This document shows positions 52,048 through 61,411 of a stretch of DNA of 64,000 bases, in pieces. The stretch comes from Pseudanabaena sp. (GTDB taxonomy: Bacteria; Cyanobacteriota; Cyanobacteriia; Pseudanabaenales; Pseudanabaenaceae): the NCBI GenBank assembly GCA_003249035.1, contig QBMK01000002.1:386617-450616 (forward strand), written 5' to 3'. Numbering within the stretch: position 1 is the stretch's first letter; the number at the start of each line of letters is the position of its first letter. Position numbers and translations under genes: made by a program. A model generated the notes under the pieces. The model saw nothing but the letters and a program-made list of their open reading frames with translations, was not told the DNA's origin and did not search any database.

Positions 52048-52074
52048 AAAGAATCTGGTTTAGCCAGATTCTTT
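52048..52074. terminator. Hairpin between ATPase and permease genes
   Basis: An 11-bp perfect stem (AAAGAATCTGG at 52048-52058 with 52064-52074) lies between the ATPase stop and the permease start. It may reduce read-through into the permease gene or protect the mRNA end; no long T-run follows. Confidence 0.5.
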
Positions 52075-52076
52075 GT

Positions 52077-52901
52077 CTAACTCTTGTGGATATGACGACG
52101 CAACTGGGCGGCGAGATGAGCAAATTCATCACTAAGACACATTTCTAAGGTTCTAGGACGAGGTAGATCGATCTTCAGTTCGAAAGCAATCTCACTAGGT
52201 CTAGGACTCATTACATATACGGTGTCAGACAGAAATACAGCCTCGCGTAAATCATGGGTGATTAGCATTCCTACACATTTTGCTTCCATCCATAGGTTTT
52301 GGAGCATCACCCACATTTCTTCACGGGTAAATGCATCAAGTGCGCCAAAAGGTTCGTCTAACAGCAAAATCTCTGGTTGGTGAATCAGAGCCCGGCAAAG
52401 TGAAGCTCTCTGACGCATTCCACCTGATAACTGCCAAGGGAACTGCTTCTGAAAATCTTTTAAGCCCACTGCTTTCAATAGTTTTTCTGCCATCTCTAGA
52501 TAGCGAGCACGATTAACTTTAAAGTCTCGCTTGAAGGGAGATACGATTTCTAGTGGTAGCAAGACATTATCAATGGTGCGTCGCCAAGGCATCAACACAG
52601 GATTTTGGAAGGCGATGCCGACATTCTTGAGCGGCTTTTTTACGGCTTGTCCGTGACAGCGCAGCTCACCGATTTTGGTAGGACTTAATCCTGAGACCAT
52701 TCTCAAAATCGAGGTTTTACCACATCCACTAGGACCAACAAATGTAACAAACTCTCCGGGTTGCACGCTAAGAGTAATTTCCTGAATGATCGTCCGCATC
52801 GATTCTTCAAACGGATATTCTAAGCCGATGCGATCAAATTCTAGTATGGGTTTAGTGGAACCGTAGGTTTCAGTAGATGAAGAAGTTACAGGCTGAACCA
52901 T
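52077..52901 (-). CDS. ABC transporter ATP-binding protein, SsuB/TauB family
   Basis: The 274-residue protein has Walker A GPSGCGKTS (about residue 55-63), Q-loop 'GIAFQNPVLMPWRRTIDNVL', signature LSGGMRQRASLCRAL and Walker B ILLLDEPFGALD, with the conserved His in LITHDLREAVFLSD. The first 20 residues are Ser/Thr-rich and probably flexible. It belongs to the SsuB/TauB/NrtD group and powers the permease downstream. The stretch of about 100 bases up to the binding-protein gene holds a strong hairpin. Confidence 0.95.
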   Translation of the reverse strand: MVQPVTSSSTETYGSTKPILEFDRIGLEYPFEESMRTIIQEITLSVQPGEFVTFVGPSGCGKTSILRMVSGLSPTKIGELRCHGQAVKKPLKNVGIAFQNPVLMPWRRTIDNVLLPLEIVSPFKRDFKVNRARYLEMAEKLLKAVGLKDFQKQFPWQLSGGMRQRASLCRALIHQPEILLLDEPFGALDAFTREEMWVMLQNLWMEAKCVGMLITHDLREAVFLSDTVYVMSPRPSEIAFELKIDLPRPRTLEMCLSDEFAHLAAQLRRHIHKS

Positions 52902-52949
52902 TTTTTCTGTACCAATTTATTGAGTGTGGACTTTTTTAAGCCAATTATC

Positions 52950-52994
52950 AAATACATGAAAACGATTGACTTAGCCAATCGTTTTCATGTATTT
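52950..52994. terminator. Hairpin between binding-protein and ATPase genes
   Basis: A 19-bp perfect stem (AAATACATGAAAACGATTG at 52950-52968 with 52976-52994). In ABC operons such hairpins often follow the binding-protein gene and keep its expression above that of the membrane parts; this use is inferred. Confidence 0.6.
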
Positions 52995-53003
52995 AGGTTC
53001 GAT

Positions 53004-54155
53004 TTACTGCAAGGGTTTGCGATCGCTGGCTGGGGGAACCATGCGTTGTTCTTTAGGAGGCAAAAACTTGTCTGTAAAAACATCAGCTGTAGTGGCAGGT
53101 TTTAATTTGAAACCTTCAACTGTCTGATTAACACTCTTTTCTAGACGTTTCATGTCTACACCACCAAAGCCTGATGCTTCGACTTCTGGAGTCACATACA
53201 TCTTGTCGAGCGCCAATTGCAGACGAAGCTTCTCAGCATTACGATCCATCAACTTGCTTTGATCTGTAGAGACAACTAGGTCAAGTGCGGCAGTAGGGTC
53301 TTTAACAACTTCCTGCATCCCACGGAAATAGGCTTTAAGGAATGCTTTGATTGCGTCAGGATTCTTGGTCATGAAATCTTGCTTAACCAAAATTCCATTG
53401 CCATAGAAATCTAGCCCATAATCAAAATAGAAGAAAATTTGGATGTCATCCATAGTCTTCCCACCTTTGATCAAAGATGGAATGACTGATGTGAAGAAAC
53501 CACTGACAGCATCAACTTTACCTTGTAACAAGAAAGTCTCACGCAGCTTTGGCTCCATTGTGTCCCAAGTTACTGAATCAGGAGCAATGTTTACCTCTTT
53601 AGCAAAAAGCGGGAAAAGTTTACGGGGTCCATCACCTGCTGGCGCTCCAAGCTTTTTACCAACCAAGTCTGCTGGTGTTTTGATTCCATTAGCTTTTAAG
53701 GTAACAATTGAGAAAGGAGCTTTGTTTTGATAAAAAGCTACGGCAAGTATCTTGTCATTAGGATTTTTGTCATTGAATTCCATTGCGTTATAGACATCGC
53801 TAAATCCAATGTCATACTTGCCAGTTCCCAGCTTACTGATCGTGTCAGCGTTGCCAAAACCGCGCTCATAGCTGACATCCAATCCTTCCTCAGCAAAATA
53901 GCCCTTTTCGATCGCCCAAATCAAAGGTGCATCAAGGCTTTGTTTCAAAAACGGTAATTGTACGCGAATTTTCTGTTTTTCTTTTTTGTCTTTACCACTA
54001 GCTTGGGGGGATGATGCAGTAGTAGGTGCTGAAGCCTTGTCTCCAGGAGTTGCGCTTGTAGTTGTCGGTGGTGCAGAGTTACAAGCCGCAAGCAGTGCTG
54101 TTGAAGCGGCAATAAGGAGAATTCTATTTAACTGTTTCTGGAAAGTATGAAGCAT
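53004..54155 (-). CDS. ABC transporter substrate-binding lipoprotein (NMT1/SsuA-like)
   Basis: I start at ATG 54155 (LHTFQKQLNRILLIAASTAL); the 15 residues upstream to 54200 are not needed. The lipobox ALLAACNS puts the acylated Cys near residue 25. A Thr/Ser/Pro-rich linker then leads to a type II periplasmic-binding fold: PLIWAIEKGYFAEEGLDVSY, GTGKYDIGFSDVYNAMEF, KTPADLVGKKLGAPAGDGPR and LRETFLLQGKVDAVSGFFTS. This is the NMT1/THI5-like family, which binds aliphatic sulfonates, nitrate-like anions or pyrimidine precursors. It is the first gene of the importer operon. Confidence 0.9.
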   Translation of the reverse strand: MLHTFQKQLNRILLIAASTALLAACNSAPPTTTSATPGDKASAPTTASSPQASGKDKKEKQKIRVQLPFLKQSLDAPLIWAIEKGYFAEEGLDVSYERGFGNADTISKLGTGKYDIGFSDVYNAMEFNDKNPNDKILAVAFYQNKAPFSIVTLKANGIKTPADLVGKKLGAPAGDGPRKLFPLFAKEVNIAPDSVTWDTMEPKLRETFLLQGKVDAVSGFFTSVIPSLIKGGKTMDDIQIFFYFDYGLDFYGNGILVKQDFMTKNPDAIKAFLKAYFRGMQEVVKDPTAALDLVVSTDQSKLMDRNAEKLRLQLALDKMYVTPEVEASGFGGVDMKRLEKSVNQTVEGFKLKPATTADVFTDKFLPPKEQRMVPPASDRKPLQ

Positions 54156-54385
54156 TATTGCCCTGTTAAAGTTGAAAATGTATACTGTATACAAAACCAA
54201 CTTCTATTTAAGGTGAGAGGAAAAGAAGTTTCTGTATATCTCAATACAAAGAAATATGCCGATCAAAGCCATCTTAATCACGATTTAGACTCAATTAAGC
54301 TCAATGGTTTGTTAAGACTTCAAAACTTTGATGTAAAGTATTCAATACTAAAAGTTTGATGTCAATTTGATGAGGATGTTTACTA

Positions 54386-55453
54386 ATGACTGGTATATCG
54401 ATAGATTTGGCGGCAAAGTCTCCTCTTTATGTCGGTTTGTTATTTGGTGGACAGTCAGGCGAACATGATGTGTCAATTACATCAGCAAAAGCGATCGCCT
54501 CAGCCCTCAACCAAAATCCTCGCTATCTCGTTCAGCCCTTCTACATCCAACGAGATGGTACTTGGCGCAGCCCAGACGTGTCAAAACAAGTTTTAGATGC
54601 TGGCAAAGGTTTGCAGGATTCAGAATTACTAACTAATGCAGCATTTTTCTTGCCAACAGAAGTTCAACAAATTGATCTGTGGTTTCCTGTCCTCCATGGG
54701 CCAAATGGTGAAGATGGGACGGTGCAAGGGCTATTGCAATTGATGCACAAGCCCTATGTTGGCAATGGGGTGCTTGCCTCTTCGGTGGGAATGGATAAGA
54801 TTGCGATGAAGGCGATTTTTGCGAATGCTGGCTTGCCTCAGGTCAAGTATGTGGCGTTAAATCGTTGGCAATGGCAACAGGATGAGCCAGCATGGAGTGA
54901 ACATATCGAGACTACTCTCGGCTATCCCTGCTTTGTGAAGCCTTCTAACCTTGGCTCTTCAGTTGGTATTTCTAAAGTACGCGATCTCACCCAGTTAAAA
55001 GAAGCGATCGCTAGTGCTACGAGCTACGATCCGCGCATTATCATCGAGCAAGGCGTAGTTGCCCGTGAAATCGAATGTGCTGTCCTTGGCAATGAACAAC
55101 CCCAAGCTTCTGCGATCGGTGAAATTACTTTCACTAGCGATTTCTACGATTATGAAACCAAATACACCGCAGGTATGGCAGATCTGATCATTCCCAGTAA
55201 ACTGCCTGACAACGTGACTCAAGCAGTGCAGTCAATGGCAGTGAAAGCTTTTCAAACTGTCGCTGGTTCAGGTCTAGCCAGAGTCGATTTTTTTTATGTG
55301 GAAGCGACTGGCACTGTTTTAATCAATGAGATTAATACTTTCCCAGGGTTTACTTCGCTAAGCATGTATCCCAAACTATGGGAATATTCTGGCATTCCTT
55401 TTGCAGAACTATGCGATCGGCTTGTAGCGTTTGCACTTGAAAAACATGTTTAA
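54386..55453 (+). CDS. ddl: D-alanine--D-alanine ligase
   Basis: The 355-residue ATP-grasp enzyme has LYVGLLFGGQSGEHDVSITS at the N-terminus, HGPNGEDGTVQGLLQL, the ATP-binding VGNGVLASSVGMDKIAMKAI, KPSNLGSSVGISKV, EQGVVAREIECAVLGN, and at the C-terminus LARVDFF and INEINTFPGFTSLSMYPKLW (Mg ligands Glu and Asn). It makes the D-Ala-D-Ala dipeptide of peptidoglycan in the cytoplasm. GAGG about ten bases before ATG 54386 supports this start. Length is normal for cyanobacterial Ddl. Confidence 0.95.
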   Translation: MTGISIDLAAKSPLYVGLLFGGQSGEHDVSITSAKAIASALNQNPRYLVQPFYIQRDGTWRSPDVSKQVLDAGKGLQDSELLTNAAFFLPTEVQQIDLWFPVLHGPNGEDGTVQGLLQLMHKPYVGNGVLASSVGMDKIAMKAIFANAGLPQVKYVALNRWQWQQDEPAWSEHIETTLGYPCFVKPSNLGSSVGISKVRDLTQLKEAIASATSYDPRIIIEQGVVAREIECAVLGNEQPQASAIGEITFTSDFYDYETKYTAGMADLIIPSKLPDNVTQAVQSMAVKAFQTVAGSGLARVDFFYVEATGTVLINEINTFPGFTSLSMYPKLWEYSGIPFAELCDRLVAFALEKHV

Positions 55454-55474
55454 AAATGGAGTGAAACCAATTAA

Positions 55475-56662
55475 TCATGCAATACTGCTACGCTTTCGGG
55501 ACTCTTTGTAGGAAGTCATCACATTGCGTAAGCCCGACTTCACCATTTGTTGTTCTAAAATTGCAAAAAATCGACGGCGATCGCTTCCAGTGACAACAGC
55601 TTGATTGTGAGCTTCGGCTAGGACAACAGGATATCCATAGCCTTTCTGAACTTGGGCGAGAATGATTTGCAAAGCTTGCGATCGCAGTTCTACATCCAAT
55701 GCAGTCCAAGCTGGCATCTCAATTCGAGCGATTTCTGTTCCGACATGGAGATAACAAAAATAAATTTGATGTTCGCCATATTCCTGCAAAATCCTTGCAT
55801 GGCTTTTCGAAAGGGGACTGCATTCTCCCTCTTTTAACAGCCGGCTCCACAAAGTACCATCTCGCAATGGTTGAATTTGACTACAAGGAGCAGAATCGAG
55901 AGGCTTAGCATCACAATGAGTTTTGCAATCAGGTTGCTCAAAAGGACAGATTTGTAAACGCAAAAAATTAGTAATTTCCGCAGCACGAGGAGCGCTGATA
56001 TATCCAGCTAGGGGAATTCGTTGAACTTTTAGGTCATCCCATGCAGCTAGAATATCTGGTAAAAGTAGCGATCGCGCATCAGCGGGAATCTCATCAAACT
56101 CCCAATGTATTAATGCTCCATCGGTAAAAGCTAATATCGGTGGTTTAGGACTACTAGCAAGAGTTTCTATAGCTAAATTTGCTAGGGCAACATTTTCCGC
56201 AACTGTACGTTTAAAAGACATCCATTGCTCAGTTTGAATTCCCCATTGACGCGCTTTGTAGAGGTCTTCCGATTTATAAAATACTTCAGGAACGTTGTCC
56301 AACAATGGATAAATTCCAGAATTATAATGAATCGCAACTCGACCAATATTAATCAAATAGCAATAGGCGATTTCATGGCGGCTTGGTGATATTTGAGATC
56401 CATCAGTAGCTAACACTATGTGCGGAGTAGAGATTGGTGATATTGCTTGAATTTCTGATAAAGCTTCAACAGGTTCAGCGCAATTAAAAATATAGCGATC
56501 GCGATATTGTTCGCTTAGTTGAATTAGCGATGCCCGATTTACTACTGCTTGATGAAATATAGCTTCAGCGCGATCGAGTTTGATTGTCAACTGCTGAGCT
56601 TCTCTCTGCAATTGTTCAGACATCCCTTGCATCTGTCCCATCAATTTCTGTAAATCCAGCAT
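55475..56662 (-). CDS. NurA-domain nuclease-like protein
   Basis: The 395-residue protein begins with a coiled-coil-like helix (DLQKLMGQMQGMSEQLQREA), then IVLATDGSQISPSRHE, the characteristic D-G-S-Q-I motif of NurA nucleases, followed by CYLINIGRVAIHYNSG and a second acidic site in ILAFTDGALIHWEFDE. A His/Asn-rich C-terminal segment VVLAEAHNQAVVTGSDRRRF fits the NurA core. A Cys-rich insert (residues of about 235-265, CPFEQPDCKTHCDAK and CSQI) may bind a metal. In archaea NurA works with HerA in double-strand break repair; no HerA gene is adjacent here. Confidence 0.8.
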   Translation of the reverse strand: MLDLQKLMGQMQGMSEQLQREAQQLTIKLDRAEAIFHQAVVNRASLIQLSEQYRDRYIFNCAEPVEALSEIQAISPISTPHIVLATDGSQISPSRHEIAYCYLINIGRVAIHYNSGIYPLLDNVPEVFYKSEDLYKARQWGIQTEQWMSFKRTVAENVALANLAIETLASSPKPPILAFTDGALIHWEFDEIPADARSLLLPDILAAWDDLKVQRIPLAGYISAPRAAEITNFLRLQICPFEQPDCKTHCDAKPLDSAPCSQIQPLRDGTLWSRLLKEGECSPLSKSHARILQEYGEHQIYFCYLHVGTEIARIEMPAWTALDVELRSQALQIILAQVQKGYGYPVVLAEAHNQAVVTGSDRRRFFAILEQQMVKSGLRNVMTSYKESRKRSSIA

Positions 56663-56691
56663 AATATCTTCAACAAGGTAATTAGTTTTAT

Positions 56692-57183
56692 TTAAAAGCC
56701 TTGTGTCCTATATTTAATGCATATGTCTAATAACTGTTTTGAGAATGGAGAATTTTCGCAATTGATGAAACCGAATCCCGTTATGTAACTTTTCCTGAAA
56801 TCTTGGAAACCATTCATCGAGTTTAGAACAACATAAGGATCAGCAAAAATACGAGATTTTTTTGCGCTTATTTCGTACTTATATTTAGGGTCTCCCGTCG
56901 GTTTGCACTCATAGGGAACACATTGGCTGATCAACACATAAATCGTTGGATCTTTACACTCTCTTAATTGCTCTAAGTTTGGATGCTCGGACTCTTCATA
57001 ATCTTTAAAAGAACCAGAACCTATTAAAAAAATAGGTCTTTTAAGTTCAATAGCTTTTTCTACCTGACTTAGCTTATTATCATTTTTAACATTGATGCAC
57101 AATTCATCCCCATCTTTTGCATTAAAATGTTCGCATAATCCTTCTTCTCTAATTTGGTGAGTTTGAATATAAATTGGAGCCAT
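56692..57183 (-). CDS. Hypothetical protein, 163 residues
   Basis: I do not recognise a family. The protein has APIYIQTHQIREEGLCEHFN, then KRPIFLIGSGSFKDYEESEH, PTIYVLISQCVPYECKPTGD and a C-terminal FGFINCENSPFSKQLLDICI. Five Cys residues and several Tyr are present; there is no signal peptide. The VLISQCVPYEC segment resembles no motif I know. It starts 89 bases before thrC ends on the same strand, but thrC is upstream, so co-transcription is possible unless the thrC terminator stops it. Codon use is AT-rich and no HIP1 is present. Confidence 0.6.
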   Translation of the reverse strand: MAPIYIQTHQIREEGLCEHFNAKDGDELCINVKNDNKLSQVEKAIELKRPIFLIGSGSFKDYEESEHPNLEQLRECKDPTIYVLISQCVPYECKPTGDPKYKYEISAKKSRIFADPYVVLNSMNGFQDFRKSYITGFGFINCENSPFSKQLLDICIKYRTQGF

Positions 57184-57205
57184 AAATATCCATTATAAAA
57201 AACAA

Positions 57206-57249
57206 ATTAAGAGAGTTACAATTCAAGACTGAATCGCAACTCTCTTAAT
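57206..57249. terminator. Hairpin after thrC
   Basis: A 12-bp perfect stem (ATTAAGAGAGTT at 57206-57217 with 57238-57249) lies 22 bases after the thrC stop on the minus strand. It is the probable end of the thrC transcript. Confidence 0.6.
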
Positions 57250-57271
57250 CATAAGGTTAAGTTGTTGCAAT

Positions 57272-58579
57272 CTAGACGGAAACAGTTTGCCACTCTAAAC
57301 GCTCTAGTGTATAAGAACGCTCTAGCGCACGCTCAAAACTATCAAGCTTTGGTTCAATTAAGAAAGGCTCACCAACATAGCCTTGAATAGCTTCTTGAGT
57401 CTTCAAGCCATTGCCAGTAATATAAACAACCGTTGTTTCTTCAGGATCGATTTTGCCAGCTTCTACTAACTTCTTAAGGACGGCGATCGTTGTTCCACCA
57501 GCAGTTTCGGTGAAGATGCCTTCAGTCTCGGCAAGGAGCTTCATCGCTTGGATGATTTCATCATCATTAACCATCTCAATGTTGCCATTAGTCTTGTGCG
57601 CGATGTCGATCGCATAGATACCATCAGCAGGATTACCGATCGCCAAACTCTTAGCAATAGTTTTAGGCTTAACAGGCGTAATAAAATCACGACCATCTTT
57701 AAATGCTGCAGCAATTGGAGAGCAGCCCTCTGCTTGAGCGCCACTGAAACGAACGGGTTTACCTTCAACTAAGCCAACCTTGACAAATTCATTGAAGCCT
57801 TTATAAATTTTGGTGAACAATGAACCAGAAGCAAGAGGAGCTACGATGTGGTCTGGAAGCTTCCAGCCTAGCTGCTCGATTACTTCATAACCGAGGGTTT
57901 TAGAACCTTCAGAATAGTAAGGACGAAGATTGATATTTACAAAGCCCCAGCCATGGGTATTGGCGACTTCTGAGCAAAGACGATTTACTTGGTCGTAGTT
58001 GCCATGTACCGAAAAAACTTTGGGATTGTAAATGGTTGTGCCAAGAACTTTGCCTGCTTCGAGGTCAGAGGGAATGAACACACAACACTCTAAACCAGCA
58101 TGGGCTGCGATCGCGGCGGTGGAGTTTGCCAAGTTGCCAGTACTAGCACAAGCAACGGTGGTGAAACCAAGTTCACGAGCGCGGCTAAGAGCAACAGAAA
58201 CAACACGATCCTTGAAGCTCAAGGTGGGCATATTTACAGCATCATTTTTAATGTAGAGATTTTTGATGCCTAGACGCTTGGCAAGGCGATTTGCCTTAAG
58301 CAAGGGGGTCATGCCTGTAGATACGTCAATGTAATTGTCAGTCTTGACTGGTAAAAAATCACGATAGCGCCAAATCGAGAGGGGCCCAGCTTGAATCGTT
58401 TCACGGCTGACTCTTGCCGCGATCGCATCGTAGTTATAGGCAACCTCTAAGGGGCCAAAACACAGTTCACAAACGTGCATCGCCTTGGCTTCATATTCTG
58501 CACCGCACTCTTTGCACTTGAGATTACTGAAGGTATCAACGCGATCGCTGGTGTAAGGAGAAACAATCGTTGCAGTCAT
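57272..58579 (-). CDS. thrC: Threonine synthase
   Basis: I start at ATG 58579 (TATIVSPYTSDRVDTFSNL), because the 29 residues upstream to 58666 are basic leader unlike the family. The 435-residue enzyme has a zinc-ribbon-like N-terminus (CKECGAEY, CELCFGPL), then NDAVNMPTLSFKDRVVSVAL with the PLP-Lys, VACASTGNLANSTAAIAAHA and the phosphate loop region, ASGSLFTKIYKGFNEF, and ETAGGTTIAVLKKLVE. It converts phosphohomoserine to threonine. This is the plant-like long form lacking the SAM-binding extension. HIP1 sites are present. Confidence 0.95.
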   Translation of the reverse strand: MTATIVSPYTSDRVDTFSNLKCKECGAEYEAKAMHVCELCFGPLEVAYNYDAIAARVSRETIQAGPLSIWRYRDFLPVKTDNYIDVSTGMTPLLKANRLAKRLGIKNLYIKNDAVNMPTLSFKDRVVSVALSRARELGFTTVACASTGNLANSTAAIAAHAGLECCVFIPSDLEAGKVLGTTIYNPKVFSVHGNYDQVNRLCSEVANTHGWGFVNINLRPYYSEGSKTLGYEVIEQLGWKLPDHIVAPLASGSLFTKIYKGFNEFVKVGLVEGKPVRFSGAQAEGCSPIAAAFKDGRDFITPVKPKTIAKSLAIGNPADGIYAIDIAHKTNGNIEMVNDDEIIQAMKLLAETEGIFTETAGGTTIAVLKKLVEAGKIDPEETTVVYITGNGLKTQEAIQGYVGEPFLIEPKLDSFERALERSYTLERLEWQTVSV

Positions 58580-58881
58580 GTTCTTGGTTGCCTTTCTAGT
58601 CGTTAAAGGTTTTATTTGATTTCTTTTATTGATATGAATTCTAACATAGGGCTTTATAGTCGTCAAATATACCAGACTAAAATAGTCGGGTTTTAGTTTT
58701 CCGAGAAATCATGTTGTTATACCAAAGCCCAAAGTGGCGAAGCCATTTTGGGCTTTGGTATTAATCCAAGATAAGGACATGTATTTCTATAGATATATGT
58801 CCTTATCTTGGATTCTATTGAGAAATACGCTTATTTATTAGGTTGTAGTCAAGCTTTTACTCATTGACATCTAAATTGATT
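58580..58881. repeat. Palindromic repeats between thrC and the GH94 gene
   Basis: Hairpin 58719-58761 (ATACCAAAGCCCAAA with a gaa loop) is the third copy of the accaaagc-caaa-tggc family. A second hairpin, 58763-58814, has an 18-bp stem AATCCAAGATAAGGACAT over a 16-base partly paired loop. No gene is present. Confidence 0.65.
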
Positions 58882-61278
58882 TTATAGATGAACTGCGATC
58901 GCAATCTCATCACCCTCATAAAGTGCCAAATCAATAAATTTCCCTGCGACCAATTGACCATTAACAGTCATTTGTTTGTTGTCACTTTGATTAACCACCG
59001 TTAGAGATAAAACCTTGCCGCGAAACTTGCGTTTAGCTGTAAAACCAGACCATTCAGCGGGAATTTTTGGATCGATGGTCATGCCAGTAAAAGTAGGTTG
59101 GAATCCTAAAATATGATCAAGACCAATGCGTAACATCCACACTGCCGTACCTGTCAGCCATGAATGACTTGCCTGTCCTTGAGTTTCATGGTCAGGACTA
59201 GTCACATATTCAGGGTAGACATAAGGCTCGGTTTCAAAGCGATCGCATTTTGCATCCGTTGCTTGTGAAGAATTAATCGGCATCATGCGGCGATAGATTT
59301 CCCAACCAAATTCCGTATCACCATTGAGCAGAGAAGCTAGCACAAACCAAGCCGAGGCATGATTAAACACCGCACCGTTCTCTTTCTTCCCGGGTACACA
59401 GCGACTGATTAAGCCAACCGTATCATCGATTTCCGTAAAAGATGGCGCAACAATCTGCATTCCAAAGGGAGTCGCCAGATGTTCGCGACTGCTTGCCATC
59501 GCTTGATCAGCACGATCTTTCGGCGCTAGTTCCGAAATCACCGCCCATGATTGCGCGTTCAAAAAGATTTTGCCCTGAGTCGCTGTCGACACACCAATCG
59601 GTTCGCCGTTATCACGGAATGCGCGTAAATACCATTCACCATCCCAGCAGATATCATTGGTAACTTGGCGCAAATGCTCATAGAAGTTTTGGAATTTCTC
59701 TAAAGATTTGAGATCGCCTTGATGTCCGCAGACTGGCAAAGACTTATTCAACACATAGCCCAAAAAGAAAGCGCCCCAAGTGGTTTCGCCTTTACCTTGT
59801 GAGCCAACATGATCGAGCGTATCATTCCAATCGCCTGTAAAAATACGCGGCATTCCCTTTTCGCCTGTATTTGCGATCGCAAAGTCTAGCGCTCTGACCA
59901 AATGTTCATAGACAGTGCCTGAACTATCGTCATGATAGGGAACAACTTCATCGAGAATCGAGAAATCTCCTGTTTCCTTGAGATATTCGACAATACCGAA
60001 GGGAATCCAAAGAGGTGTGTCGGAATGGTTAGTGCGTTCGCCAGTATTTGTGAGAACAAAGTAGTTGTGTAAAGTAGAACCATCCTTATACTGGAAGTTG
60101 AGAGCCTTAATTAATCTTTCGCGTACTCTTGCAGGATCGACCATCACCACACCGAGAATATCTTGGAAGCGATCGCGCATTCCCGTCCCAAACAACAATC
60201 CCCCGTGATAGTAACCAGAATTTCTTGCCATATCAAAGGTGACAGCAGCCTGATACTGATTCCACACATTGAGCATCGCATTAAATGCTTCATCGGGTGT
60301 TTGCACTTGCACACAGGATAAATGCTGATCCCATTTCTGTTTGAGTTGCAGGAATTTACTGTCAGCAACCTTCACAATTTCGCCCCCCTTTACAAGAGGA
60401 GTAGGAGGCATCTCCTTGGGAACAATCTCCAAAACCACAGCAAAATCAACAGAACCATTTGCCGCCAACGCAATCTTCGACTGCAAAGCCGCCACAGGAT
60501 CGCCAGCGGTAATTTCGGTATTCTGCATCACTCCAGTTTCTACTGCCACAGGATTCGATTCCGATCGCCATCTGCCGATGAAAGTATCGAGGCTACTATC
60601 AAAACCAGCGATCGGCAAACTTTGCGAGAAATAAATTTGATATTTCCAATCAATATTGGGCTGCTTAACGGAAACTCCTTTGTTCAGCACCCAATAACGG
60701 CGTGTGGCAACCAATACTTGCAAGTCTTTATCGAAATGAATATCTGTAAAATGTTTGTCATTAGGTTGATTGATCTGATCATTGAGAGCATTCCCCATCA
60801 ACAATTCCAAAAAAGAATAAACCTCTAAATCTCGCGCCTGTCCTGAAAGTTCCGTTAACTTCACTCGCCAAATCTCGGCATTGGTATCTGTCGGAACGAA
60901 GTAAGTGATTTCCCCACGAATTCCATTGATCTCAGTTGTGATTTTGGTGTATCCCTGCCCATGGCGACATTCATAAAAGTCATACTCAAGATTGATCGTC
61001 GGCGACCAACTTAATGACCAATACTTCCCCGTTGCAGTATCTTTGACCATCACGTAACGTCCAGGACGATCCCAAGGAAGGCAGTTATAGCGCATCCGAC
61101 TAATGCGGTTATCGCGTGGTGATTCCAAAAAGCTGAAGCCTCCGCCTGTATGGGAAATTAGCCCTGCATATTGGCTATTCCACATATAGTTAAACCAAGG
61201 GCGCGGGGTGCGCGGATCTGTAATCACAAATTCCCGATTATCTTCGGTGTAATAGCCGTATTGGTTTGCGATCGCCAC
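58882..61278 (-). CDS. GH94-family glycoside phosphorylase (cellobiose-phosphorylase-like)
   Basis: The 798-residue protein starts AIANQYGYYTEDNREFVITD and has 'TPRPWFNYMWN', LPWDRPGRYVMVKD and PTDTNAEIWRVKL in the beta-sandwich part. The catalytic (alpha/alpha)6 barrel shows YYHGGLLFGTGMRDRFQDIL, RIFTGDWNDTLDHVG (general acid Asp in the GDWND motif), NAQSWAVISELA, GVFNHASAWFV-like 'NGAVFNHASAWFVLASLL', and GTAVWMLRIGLDHILG. These are GH94 features; enzymes of this family split beta-linked disaccharides with phosphate. The exact sugar is unknown. It stands alone; HIP1 sites are present. Confidence 0.9.
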   Translation of the reverse strand: MAIANQYGYYTEDNREFVITDPRTPRPWFNYMWNSQYAGLISHTGGGFSFLESPRDNRISRMRYNCLPWDRPGRYVMVKDTATGKYWSLSWSPTINLEYDFYECRHGQGYTKITTEINGIRGEITYFVPTDTNAEIWRVKLTELSGQARDLEVYSFLELLMGNALNDQINQPNDKHFTDIHFDKDLQVLVATRRYWVLNKGVSVKQPNIDWKYQIYFSQSLPIAGFDSSLDTFIGRWRSESNPVAVETGVMQNTEITAGDPVAALQSKIALAANGSVDFAVVLEIVPKEMPPTPLVKGGEIVKVADSKFLQLKQKWDQHLSCVQVQTPDEAFNAMLNVWNQYQAAVTFDMARNSGYYHGGLLFGTGMRDRFQDILGVVMVDPARVRERLIKALNFQYKDGSTLHNYFVLTNTGERTNHSDTPLWIPFGIVEYLKETGDFSILDEVVPYHDDSSGTVYEHLVRALDFAIANTGEKGMPRIFTGDWNDTLDHVGSQGKGETTWGAFFLGYVLNKSLPVCGHQGDLKSLEKFQNFYEHLRQVTNDICWDGEWYLRAFRDNGEPIGVSTATQGKIFLNAQSWAVISELAPKDRADQAMASSREHLATPFGMQIVAPSFTEIDDTVGLISRCVPGKKENGAVFNHASAWFVLASLLNGDTEFGWEIYRRMMPINSSQATDAKCDRFETEPYVYPEYVTSPDHETQGQASHSWLTGTAVWMLRIGLDHILGFQPTFTGMTIDPKIPAEWSGFTAKRKFRGKVLSLTVVNQSDNKQMTVNGQLVAGKFIDLALYEGDEIAIAVHL

Positions 61279-61309
61279 AGTTTAAAATATCCTTTCTATT
61301 TATAATGAT

Positions 61310-61345
61310 CGTATTTTGCAAATGCTTTCGCATTTGCAAAATACG
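61310..61345. terminator. Palindrome upstream of the GH94 gene
   Basis: A 15-bp perfect stem (CGTATTTTGCAAATG at 61310-61324 with 61331-61345) lies 32 bases before the GH94 start on the other strand. It may be an operator for GH94 or an interspersed palindrome. Confidence 0.4.
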
Positions 61346-61411
61346 ACGAGATTGCGACATAAATTATCTCAATTTTTTATCTCAATTTTTCAAATAACTT
61401 CAAATAAAACT

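Noticed and set aside
54147..54359. 70-residue frame (MKHYCPVKVENVYCIQNQLL start) opposite the binding-protein start
   Set aside because: It overlaps the start of the ABC binding-protein gene on the other strand, has no recognised family, and its GGAAAG before ATG may be chance. I leave it uncalled.
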